A stretch of DNA of 64,000 bases from CBDCGJ01 sp965216645 (GTDB lineage Bacteria > Pseudomonadota > Alphaproteobacteria > GCA-2731375): assembly GCA_965216645.1 (NCBI GenBank), contig CBDCGJ010000026.1:1-64000 (forward strand). The letters are read 5' to 3'. The stretch's first letter is position 1. Every line of letters starts with the position of its first letter. A model generated the notes under the pieces. The model saw nothing but the letters and a program-made list of their open reading frames with translations, was not told where the DNA came from and did not search any database. The position numbers and the translations under genes were made by a program. Shown here piece by piece: positions 18,780 to 26,169 of this stretch.

Positions 18780-19148
18780 TCAGTCCGCCCGTTCGATCTC
18801 AACCCCGTCGATGCTCAGAAACTCCACATAGAGCGGCTTCAACGTGCCTTTGCATTCCACCCGGGCGTATCGTTTCAACTTGGTCAGATAGGCCTCGTAC
18901 TCGCCTTCCCAGACATAGAGGAAGAGCCCGCTGTCCTCCGGCGCTCGGTTGTCTTCTGGATGAACATCATACTTAAATTTGATGCCGTCATAGGTCGCCT
19001 CCTCGCTGTAGTCTTTACAGCGATTGAAGGCGTGGAGTTCCGAGTAATCGTGGGGCCAGAGATAGATGTAGGCGATCAGCAGGCCGATCAATAGTGGCGG
19101 CGACAAAACGAACAATATGGCAAAAAACTTTAGCTTTTTGGAAGGCAT
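18780..19148 (-). CDS. Small membrane-anchored exported protein, family E1, partner of TMP-F (122 aa)
   Basis: MPSKKLKFFAILFVLSPPLLIG gives a charged start and one membrane segment. Landmarks: FNRCKDYSEEATYDGIKF, DNRAPEDSGLFLYVWEGEY, RVECKGTLKPLYVEF, IDGVEIERAD. Very close to the E1 gene 21565-21948, just as TMP-F and TMP-G are very close to each other. Its 5' end overlaps by 134 bp the out-of-frame tail of the broken TMP-G gene, evidence that the TMP-G 3' end was lost by a deletion that joined it to this gene. Confidence 0.7.
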   Translation of the reverse strand: MPSKKLKFFAILFVLSPPLLIGLLIAYIYLWPHDYSELHAFNRCKDYSEEATYDGIKFKYDVHPEDNRAPEDSGLFLYVWEGEYEAYLTKLKRYARVECKGTLKPLYVEFLSIDGVEIERAD

Positions 19149-21504
19149 GGCGCCGGCTCAACGAATCAATCAGGGCGCAATCATAAACCAATGCCACTCG
19201 CGTCGCCAGCCAAGCGCGAATGTATCTGGCACCAAACGCCCATTTCGGGCCATTTACAAGACTAGGGTCAAATTTTCGCAAGGGCGTGCGCGGTTGCAGT
19301 TGCCGGAAGAGGATGACTTCTGGCCCTCTGCCTCGTCGACGTCGGTCAGTTCCAGACCGGTCGGTCCGAAGCAGCCGCATATCGCCGAAGCCGAGGTCGA
19401 AGGTGCCGGACTGCCCGGCCTGCCCCGGCGTGCCGCCGCCGAAGAGCGCCGCCAGGTTGAGGCCCTGGCCGCTGAACAGGTTGGTCACCACCGCCGAGGC
19501 CAGGTTCGCTAGCGCCCGCTTGCCGATCTTGACGAAGGCCTTCCAATAGTCCTTCGCGCTCTTCAGATTGCCGTCCAGGAATTCGGAGAATGTGTCCGTG
19601 ATCAACCCCTGGATATCCCGGATCGCGTTGTTCCAAATCTCCTTGTATCGGTCAGCCGCGGCCTTACGCTGCTCCTCCCGCTGCCGTTCTTCCTCGCGGT
19701 TCTTCTCCATCAATTTGTTCTGCGCATCCAACGCCACCTTGCCTTGACGCCAGAGCTCAACTTTTCGCTTCAAAGTCTCGATGTCGGATTCGCTAAGTTC
19801 GATCTTCCGCGCTTCGGCTTGCAGGATCAGATCACGCAGCTTCAGTTGCGCTTCGAGTTGGTAGGTGGCGTCGCCGGAATATCGTATCTGCAACTTCTGA
19901 GTAGCGATCTGATTGTCGAGATCTTTCGAGATTTGATCGAGAAACGTCGCCTTGACCTTTAGCTTGTCGTTTTGCGCTTGGGTTTGCTCGCCAAGTTTAC
20001 GGCTGTTTTTCAAGAGCTTTTCGTAGGCCGCCTGTTCCTGCGGTAGATATTTGCCGCCCGCCTGCGACTTGAGCAGGCGCTCGATTTCTTTTCGGAGGGC
20101 GTCGTTTTCCTTGGTCAGGCGTTCGATGGTTTCGGTCAACGCCTTCGACGGTCCCGGTGTCTCGGGCTCCCCGGCCTTCTTGCTTGAGCCCGCGCCGCCT
20201 CCGCCGTGACTCATAGAGCCGCCGGTTCCCAAGACAAAGCTTTCCTTGTTGTTGAGGGCACCTTCCAGTTCGAACGCCTTTTGCAGTGCCTTCCGGGCGG
20301 CAACCAGTTCTTTTCCCTTGTCTTTGACTTCGTTGACAAGTTGGATCACCGGATCGACGTTCTGCGACAGCTTGCCGTTATCCAGATTGCCGATATCGAC
20401 GAGCAATCGGTGGAAACGCTCCAACTCGCCGGTTCCCGGCGAAGATATGTCGCGGATCGCCATGAGCTCCTTATGCAGGTCGGTTTTGAGGAAACTGCTC
20501 GGCATTCCGAACCGCGAATTGATCGCGTCCGACACCCCGCCCTCGAGCACGCTTTCCAACTGCGTGATCTGCGCCCGCAGTTGTACCTGCAGCGATTGGA
20601 TCGCGGTTTTGGACAGATTGTTGAAGTTCCGCGCCGTGTCCTGCAGCTTGCGGTCGAGGCGGTTCAGATTCTCGATCGGGCCGGCGGCCGCGTCGCGGAA
20701 ACTGTCAAGCGCCTTCTTGGCATCGACGGTTTTGCTGCGGAAGCTGATGAACGCGCCGATAGCAAGGCCGAGCACGCCGACCGGTGTCACCGCAACAAGG
20801 GCTCGGCCCAACGCACCGACAGCGAAGTGCGCCAGTCCCAACTTTCGCGTCGAACCGCCGAGCGCAGCGGCAAACCGGGCCAACGTATCCCGAACAATCC
20901 CGTTGTTTCGGCCGAACAGTTCGAGCTGTTTGTTCATCCGCGTCAGCCGTTCCCAGCCCGTTTTGACATGCCCGGAAAAAGTAATCAGCGCGTTCACCGC
21001 CTTAATACCGAACAACCCCGCCAAGATGGCCTGGACGCCGACGAAACCGATCGCGAGCAAGTCGATATGTTTCTGCAAATTTCGCAGCGCTGGCTGAATT
21101 TTGCCTTCTATCGCTTCTATTATTTCCCGCCCGAGTTGCTCGAAGGTGACGGCGGTTTCTTTGGTTACACCCTTGAACTTGCCGAATTGCGCCTGGGCGC
21201 TAGTCATTGATGCTGACGTTATGGGTCCAACTTTGCTTATCTCGGCGTTCAATTTAGTGACATGTTGATTTGTCGAGACAAGTTCAGCCGAAATGTTTTG
21301 AATGCTCTTCGGCAGAGATGCCAGCCCGCTTGTGGCTCCCGATACGCCGCCCATCTTTACAAAAGCGCTTTCAATGGCGGAAAGATGCTCATGTAATCTA
21401 CCGGCCGCCGCGCGTATGTCGTCTATATGCCGCACGACAATTGCCGCACCATCCCTGGCACCGCTCGGATCGATACCAACGGCAAGGTTTCTTGCTTCTG
21501 TCAT
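19015..21504 (-). CDS. Tape-measure protein copy TMP-G with aberrant 3' tail (829 aa as read)
   Basis: Start ATG 21504 (MTEARNLAVGIDPSG), N-terminal motif IVVRHIDDIRAAA. It follows TMP-F through the N-terminus, a Gly/Ser linker near residue 455, a coiled-coil-like part and the shared AIRDIQGLITDTFSEF module. After FDLGFGDM (about position 19378) homology stops. The remaining ~120 residues are Arg-rich and low in structure (RTDRSGTDRRRRGRG), and they overlap the next gene, so they are probably non-native sequence read after a deletion. Authentic TMP sequence therefore covers about 19378-21504. Confidence 0.7.
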   Translation of the reverse strand: MTEARNLAVGIDPSGARDGAAIVVRHIDDIRAAAGRLHEHLSAIESAFVKMGGVSGATSGLASLPKSIQNISAELVSTNQHVTKLNAEISKVGPITSASMTSAQAQFGKFKGVTKETAVTFEQLGREIIEAIEGKIQPALRNLQKHIDLLAIGFVGVQAILAGLFGIKAVNALITFSGHVKTGWERLTRMNKQLELFGRNNGIVRDTLARFAAALGGSTRKLGLAHFAVGALGRALVAVTPVGVLGLAIGAFISFRSKTVDAKKALDSFRDAAAGPIENLNRLDRKLQDTARNFNNLSKTAIQSLQVQLRAQITQLESVLEGGVSDAINSRFGMPSSFLKTDLHKELMAIRDISSPGTGELERFHRLLVDIGNLDNGKLSQNVDPVIQLVNEVKDKGKELVAARKALQKAFELEGALNNKESFVLGTGGSMSHGGGGAGSSKKAGEPETPGPSKALTETIERLTKENDALRKEIERLLKSQAGGKYLPQEQAAYEKLLKNSRKLGEQTQAQNDKLKVKATFLDQISKDLDNQIATQKLQIRYSGDATYQLEAQLKLRDLILQAEARKIELSESDIETLKRKVELWRQGKVALDAQNKLMEKNREEERQREEQRKAAADRYKEIWNNAIRDIQGLITDTFSEFLDGNLKSAKDYWKAFVKIGKRALANLASAVVTNLFSGQGLNLAALFGGGTPGQAGQSGTFDLGFGDMRLLRTDRSGTDRRRRGRGPEVILFRQLQPRTPLRKFDPSLVNGPKWAFGARYIRAWLATRVALVYDCALIDSLSRRHAFQKAKVFCHIVRFVAATIDRPADRLHLSLAPRLLGTPRLQSL
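19432..19770 (-). repeat. Shared TMP segment, copy in TMP-G
   Basis: Partner of 16430-16770; DNA similarity is higher here than in the flanking coiled-coil parts. Confidence 0.75.
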
Positions 21505-21517
21505 TTTGAAATCCAAT

Positions 21518-21541
21518 AAAAAAGGGCGGCCACCGCCGCCC
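21518..21541 (-). terminator. Intrinsic terminator between E1 gene and TMP-G
   Basis: Perfect 7-bp GGGCGGC/GCCGCCC stem with a 4-base loop and six T on the minus strand. Confidence 0.8.
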
Positions 21542-21564
21542 TGACAAAACTTATATTCCGCTGT

Positions 21565-21948
21565 TCAATCTGCGCGTTCTATCTCGACCCCGTCGATACT
21601 TAAAAATTCGACATAGAGAGGCTCAAGAGTCCCTTTGCATTCCACGCGCGCGTATCTCTTAAGCTTCGTCAAATATGCTTCGTACTCGCCTTCCCAAACA
21701 TAGAGGAAGCGCCCGCTGCCCTCCGGCGCCCGGTTGTCGTCCCAATCGACGCCGTATTTGAACTTGATGCCATCAGAGGTCGCCTCCTCGGCATAATCTT
21801 TGCAGCGGTTATAGGCGTGGAGCTCCCAACTCGGATCGTCTTCAATATATTCCCAGACGAATAACCCGACGAGGAACAGGAGGTACAGCATCGGGCCGAT
21901 AATGATTACCCACACGACTGCTATGATTATCTTTGGCACCGCGTTCAT
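21565..21948 (-). CDS. Small membrane-anchored exported protein, family E1, partner of TMP-G (127 aa)
   Basis: I chose the ATG at 21948 (MNAVPKIIIAVVWVIIIG) over a TTG seven codons upstream, because a GAGAT ribosome-like site precedes it. One membrane segment, then E1 landmarks YNRCKDYAEEATSDGIKF, DNRAPEGSGRFLYVWEGEY, RVECKGTLEPLYVEF, IDGVEIERAD. The last 80 residues are almost identical to the TMP-F partner, while the membrane part differs. Function unknown. Confidence 0.7.
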   Translation of the reverse strand: MNAVPKIIIAVVWVIIIGPMLYLLFLVGLFVWEYIEDDPSWELHAYNRCKDYAEEATSDGIKFKYGVDWDDNRAPEGSGRFLYVWEGEYEAYLTKLKRYARVECKGTLEPLYVEFLSIDGVEIERAD

Positions 21949-22022
21949 GCCGATCTCAACTTCAATCAATTTTTTCGCGAGTGTAGACTACATATCTTCG
22001 CCTGACTAGCATCGACAATCTC

Positions 22023-22588
22023 TCAATAGCCGCCGTTCAATACCCATCCAGTCACGATGCCAATGGTATCCTCGAAAGGCGACGTAACGCCGTTCACGAT
22101 ATCGCCGAACCCGCTGCCGGTTGCTTGTCCGCCGCCAGACGCATTCGCGACGCTCGTAATCCCGATCCCGCCGGCGATCGCCGGCAGGATGCGGTTGAAC
22201 AGCTTCGTCGAGGCCAGATTGGCGAGTGTGCGGAGTGCGATTTTCTTGAAGGCGTCCCAGAAGTCGCGCGCCTTCTTCAGGTTGCCGGAGAAGATGTCCT
22301 CGAAGGTCTGGGTCACCAGCGACTGCACGTCCCGGATCGCGTTCTTGATCGGTTCCAGCAGCAGTTCCTTCTGCCGCTTCTGTTCCTCCGCATTCTTCTT
22401 GAGCCGTTCCTGCTCCTTCTCCAACGCTTTGTTCTGCTCGTCCAACGCCACTTTGCCCTGACGCCAGAGTTCGACCTTGGCCTCGAGAGTCTCGCGGTTC
22501 GCTTTGCTGATGGTACCGTGGTCTTCCTCGTATTGGTTGATCAGGTCCATCAGCAGAGTCTGCGCCTCCAGCTGATGGGTGGTGTCGC
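22023..22588 (-). pseudogene. 3' fragment of an F/G-type tape-measure gene
   Basis: A reading frame of 175 codons beginning inside the next gene encodes KVELWRQGKVALDEQNK, AIRDVQSLVTQTFEDIFSGN and ARDFWDAFKKIALRTLANL, matching TMP-F and TMP-G. The homology continues upstream to about 22588 (GDTTHQLEAQ, equal to GDTTYQLDAQ of TMP-F) in the same frame but without a start. It is the orphan end of a gene whose 5' part was replaced by TMP-H in another frame. It ends in VTSPFEDTIGIVTGWVLNGGY, which could be a genuine short C-terminus. Confidence 0.7.
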
Positions 22589-24889
22589 CGTTGTCAACGC
22601 ACCGCCGGTAGTGGACGCCAACGTGCCTGCGGACGTTATGCCCACAGCCGGTGCCGACGCTGTCAACCCGAGAGTCGTGCCGAACGACCCGAGGCTCGTG
22701 CCAAACGACGTCAAGGCGGAGGTCACGGTGCTGCCGAAACTGCCAAAAAACGACTTTCCGATACTGAGTATGTCGCCAAACCCGATAGATGGGCCGCTGG
22801 TGCGTTGCCCGCCGCCGAACAGGCTGGAAAAAAATCCGCCGATCCCGCCACTGCCGGTCCCGCCACCGCTGAACAGATTGCCAAGTAGACGACTAGCGCC
22901 ATTGGTGATCGACGACACCAAGCTTTGGATCACCGAACTGGCCAGGTTTTTCAGGGTGTTCTTGCCGATGTCGACGAAGGCTTTCCAGAAGCCTTTGGCT
23001 TTCTTCAGGTTCCCTTCGAACAACGCGGTCAGGGTATCATGGATCAGGGCACGGGTCTGATCGACCCCCGCCTTCAGCGGATCCGTGATCGCCGCGCCTA
23101 GTTTATCCCCGAAATCGAGGGTCTGTTCGGTTAGCGTTTTGACGCCGTCGCCGAACTTGTCCAGCTGGTCGAGTTGGGTTTTCTGTTCTGCCGTCCGCGC
23201 CAGTTCGACCTCCAGGAGATCTTGGTTCGACTCCAGGATTGTATCGCCGATATCTGTCTGCTGGACCAGATCGTTGTTTGTCGCCGCCACGATATCGCCA
23301 AGCGCGTCCGCCTGCCGGGCCTGCTCGCCGTACGCATCCGCCGTCGCCTCAACTTGATTTGTCCGCGTCCGTTCTTCCTTCAGCACCTTATCGAACGCCG
23401 CCCGATCCGGCAGGACGTCATCCCCGGCGCTGCCATGGACCGGCTTGCCGTCGCCCGCTTTGCCCCCGCCGGGCACAAACTTCTCCAACAACGCCTTCAG
23501 CTCTTCGCAGCAATCCCTCGGCATGCTCGGCACGGAGGTCGGCGGCACAGACACATGCGGCACGGCCGTTCCGCCGCCCGTCGATGGTATAGCGCCGCCG
23601 CCCTGCGCCGCGTCTTTCCGCAAGCGACTTTCGAGGACTGTGCCTTCAAGCAGACCGGGTAGATCTAGACCGGTCTTCTCAGAAATCTTCGTGACGAAGT
23701 CCAGAACCGACCCCATATCACTATTGATTTTGTTCGAATTCTCGATGAATTCTCGAACCGCTCCCGTCAGTTCGGATTGCGAGCGGACCAGGCGCTGCTG
23801 TTGGTCCTCATGATCGGCTGGGATATCGAATTTGATCGGCATCGGCACGGATAATGGGTCGCCATCTTTTAGACTAGTCTCGAACGCGGCCTGTTCTTCG
23901 ATTACGGTGTGGTATTTGGACATGACGTCCCTGACCATCAATCCCGATAGCCCGCTCGATACGTCGTGCTTTTCCAGCCAGGTTCGCCGATCCGCGAAAT
24001 TCTCCTCCAGATACTTAAGCCCTTTCGCAATGTCCGACGCCAAAGCTGCCGCAGTGTCCTTTACGGCTGCACCAACCTTAGCTGGGTAGACGCTGATCTG
24101 CGCTAGGCTCGCGTCTAGTTTCGCGTCATTTACGACGCTTTTCTGTGATATTTTGTCGTATTCATTAATCGTTTTTTGGTCGAGATAGGCACCTTGTTTG
24201 CGGACAAAATCCATGTCGCTTTTGATCTTGACCGGTCCCTGACTCATTAGATTGAGGCTCAATCCGTGCTTGTCGCCCAGCGCCGCCGACAGGATTTTCC
24301 TTTGATTAAATTCGCTGCCTTCGGACTTCACGATTGCCGACAGCCGAAGCAGGACCGCGATTACATCTTTGGCATCTTTCCCGGCCAGGCCCAGTTCCTT
24401 GCCGAACTCCTTCAGCGTCACGTCCAATGCGCTGGCGCCGTTGTCGGACTTCAACATCGCGCCGTTTAGGCTGTACATGAAGTTTTGGAAGTTGGAAGCT
24501 TCAATACCGGCTTTCTTGAAAACAAGCCTTAAAATATCTAGACGTTCGGCCGGGACGTCTAAATCTTTGGACAGCTTAACAAGCTTGCTGACTTCTGTTT
24601 GCGTGGTACCCGCTGAACTCACCACACTTTTGGCAATGTCAGACGCAACTTTGGTAATCGGCCCGAAGACCTTGCTGCTTGACGCCAACTGAATGTTCGA
24701 TTGACTTTCCTGGCTCGCGATTTTGCTGGTTTCGGCAACCAACTTGTCGAAATGACTGAAGCCGTCGAGCAGGTCCGCGGTCTTTTTCAACGGTGTGTAC
24801 GCGTCAAGCGACGCTTTGCGGATGTCTGAAATAGTTCGGACCACATTCGTGTGGTCGATGTCGACCTTTATCGAGATTGGCGGAGCCAT
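22550..24889 (-). CDS. Tape-measure protein copy TMP-H, truncated twin of TMP-A (779 aa)
   Basis: Start ATG 24889 (MAPPISIKVDID) after GGAGG, exactly as in TMP-A. It is nearly identical to TMP-A to residue about 765 (TTGGALTT). There the DNA switches, inside the shared bases CGCCGTTGTC near 22588, to an F/G-type gene read in the wrong frame, adding only PPISWRRRLC before a stop. It retains the N-terminal motif, the CC motif and most of the hydrophobic stretch but not the long C-terminal half. Its upstream E2 gene is the same family as that of TMP-A. Confidence 0.75.
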   Translation of the reverse strand: MAPPISIKVDIDHTNVVRTISDIRKASLDAYTPLKKTADLLDGFSHFDKLVAETSKIASQESQSNIQLASSSKVFGPITKVASDIAKSVVSSAGTTQTEVSKLVKLSKDLDVPAERLDILRLVFKKAGIEASNFQNFMYSLNGAMLKSDNGASALDVTLKEFGKELGLAGKDAKDVIAVLLRLSAIVKSEGSEFNQRKILSAALGDKHGLSLNLMSQGPVKIKSDMDFVRKQGAYLDQKTINEYDKISQKSVVNDAKLDASLAQISVYPAKVGAAVKDTAAALASDIAKGLKYLEENFADRRTWLEKHDVSSGLSGLMVRDVMSKYHTVIEEQAAFETSLKDGDPLSVPMPIKFDIPADHEDQQQRLVRSQSELTGAVREFIENSNKINSDMGSVLDFVTKISEKTGLDLPGLLEGTVLESRLRKDAAQGGGAIPSTGGGTAVPHVSVPPTSVPSMPRDCCEELKALLEKFVPGGGKAGDGKPVHGSAGDDVLPDRAAFDKVLKEERTRTNQVEATADAYGEQARQADALGDIVAATNNDLVQQTDIGDTILESNQDLLEVELARTAEQKTQLDQLDKFGDGVKTLTEQTLDFGDKLGAAITDPLKAGVDQTRALIHDTLTALFEGNLKKAKGFWKAFVDIGKNTLKNLASSVIQSLVSSITNGASRLLGNLFSGGGTGSGGIGGFFSSLFGGGQRTSGPSIGFGDILSIGKSFFGSFGSTVTSALTSFGTSLGSFGTTLGLTASAPAVGITSAGTLASTTGGALTTATPPISWRRRLC

Positions 24890-24901
24890 CGATACCTCCA
24901 C

Positions 24902-24924
24902 GATGGCCTCTCAATTGAGGCATC
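24902..24924 (-). promoter_or_regulatory. Hairpin just before the TMP-H ribosome site
   Basis: Identical to the hairpin at 7948-7970 before TMP-A. Conservation in both copies fits either recent duplication or a role in expression. Confidence 0.35.
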
Positions 24925-24952
24925 GTTATCAAATTGTAATGGGAATCAGCTG

Positions 24953-25615
24953 CTAATCTTCGCAGCGGACTCGGAAATGTTTAAGAAGGTTTTTGCAACT
25001 AATACTGGAAGTTCTACCGGTTTCATCATTCCGAACAATTATACGAAACTGAGTCTCGTTGTCGCATTTAACGATCCAGTGACCGGCCTTATCCGCTGTT
25101 TCGTGAAGAAACTTCTGCTTGACCACCTTTGGGCAAACTTTGGCATACCTATTGGCTATGAACTCGAAATAGGTGCGAACATATTCATCCGGCTTGGCCA
25201 ACAGTCTTTTGTATTTCGGCTCTTTGCCTTTCAGCGCGCCAAGGAAGTCGGGGCTTCTCGCGTTGGCGCCTTTCAACCCCTTCATTGTCCAAACATCATG
25301 TCGATCCACCGACAGGAGCCAATAGTGCCCGAGAAGGCACAACAGTGACCAATAGGCCGTGCCATGCTCGTCCCGGCCCATGAATGCATGTGTGCGATAG
25401 CCATCGCAAACGCCGCCATTTTCGCGCACCAAACTGAAGATATAAGCGCCTTGACCCTGCTTGGGATACTTCGATAACTCCGCGGAACCAATACCGCGTT
25501 TCGTGATTGTCTTAATCCTACTCTCAATCGACTGCGCCAATATCGCGTTCGGAAACAAGTGCAAGGCGATAATAACGACGCCCAACTTAATGATGGATTT
25601 CCCGGATTTTGTCAT
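24953..25615 (-). CDS. Exported Cys-rich protein, family E2, partner of TMP-H (220 aa)
   Basis: ATG 25615 gives a signal peptide (KSIIKLGVVIIALHLF, cleavage near ILAQS) and the same length as the TMP-A partner. The N-terminal half is almost identical to that protein (GGVCDGYRTHAFMGRDEHG). The C-terminal half differs at many positions (KVCPKVVKQKF, HWIVKCDNETQFRIIV), although the six Cys are kept. Thus the partner genes have diverged faster than the duplicated TMP-A/TMP-H N-termini, mainly in one half. Function unknown. Confidence 0.7.
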   Translation of the reverse strand: MTKSGKSIIKLGVVIIALHLFPNAILAQSIESRIKTITKRGIGSAELSKYPKQGQGAYIFSLVRENGGVCDGYRTHAFMGRDEHGTAYWSLLCLLGHYWLLSVDRHDVWTMKGLKGANARSPDFLGALKGKEPKYKRLLAKPDEYVRTYFEFIANRYAKVCPKVVKQKFLHETADKAGHWIVKCDNETQFRIIVRNDETGRTSSISCKNLLKHFRVRCED

Positions 25616-25769
25616 GCGAGCGAGTATTACGCTCTCCTCAAACCTCGTCAATCGCAATCCGCAGGCTGTCGGTTTTCGTATCTTATGTTTAAACAACAAA
25701 AATGCCGGCCGGCCAAAACTAGCTAACAAGAGCAGAATTCTTCACTTTCCAGTAAAGCTACCTAAGTTC

Positions 25770-25894
25770 GGCAGAAATAGATGAATAAGGATAGTGCTCG
25801 CAAATCCCGCTTCGATCGCAAGGCCATCAGCCATATCTTCCAGACGGCCCGAACCAAGGCCCGATATCCGCCGGTTTACGCCCGTCAAACTCAT
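25770..25894 (-). pseudogene. Second relic of the TMP-B N-terminus
   Basis: DNA matches 8811-8943 (the SMSLTGVNRQISGLGSGRLED part of TMP-B), but its start and N-terminal motif are gone: at about 25894 the sequence jumps straight into the middle of an E3 gene. A deletion scar in the right-hand duplication copy. Confidence 0.65.
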
Positions 25895-25900
25895 CGTCTG

Positions 25901-26128
25901 TCATCGTTGCGTAGCATGAAGGTAAAAAAAAGAGTTTGTGGCCGATTCACCTAAAGCAAGCTTTTTGCTATACGATGGCGTTTGCTCTCTTTGAATTTCC
26001 CTCACCACGTCGTCAAACTTAGTTTCCTGACCGACATCGTGGCCAAACACTTGCGCATGCGGCGACAGGATCAACAAACAAACGATCGCCGGAAAAAATA
26101 TCGTTCTTAGCCTGGGACTCATTTTCAT
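25901..26128 (-). pseudogene. Truncated E3 gene
   Basis: The first 47 residues equal the 160-aa E3 protein at 9254-9736, including the signal peptide (MKMSPRLRTIFFPAIVCLLI). After QREQTPSYSKK the sequence diverges and stops at residue 75, close to the deletion scar. All four mature Cys are lost. Confidence 0.7.
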
Positions 26129-26169
26129 AACTATTCAATATATCGCGTTAGAAACAATCCTCAGGGAAA

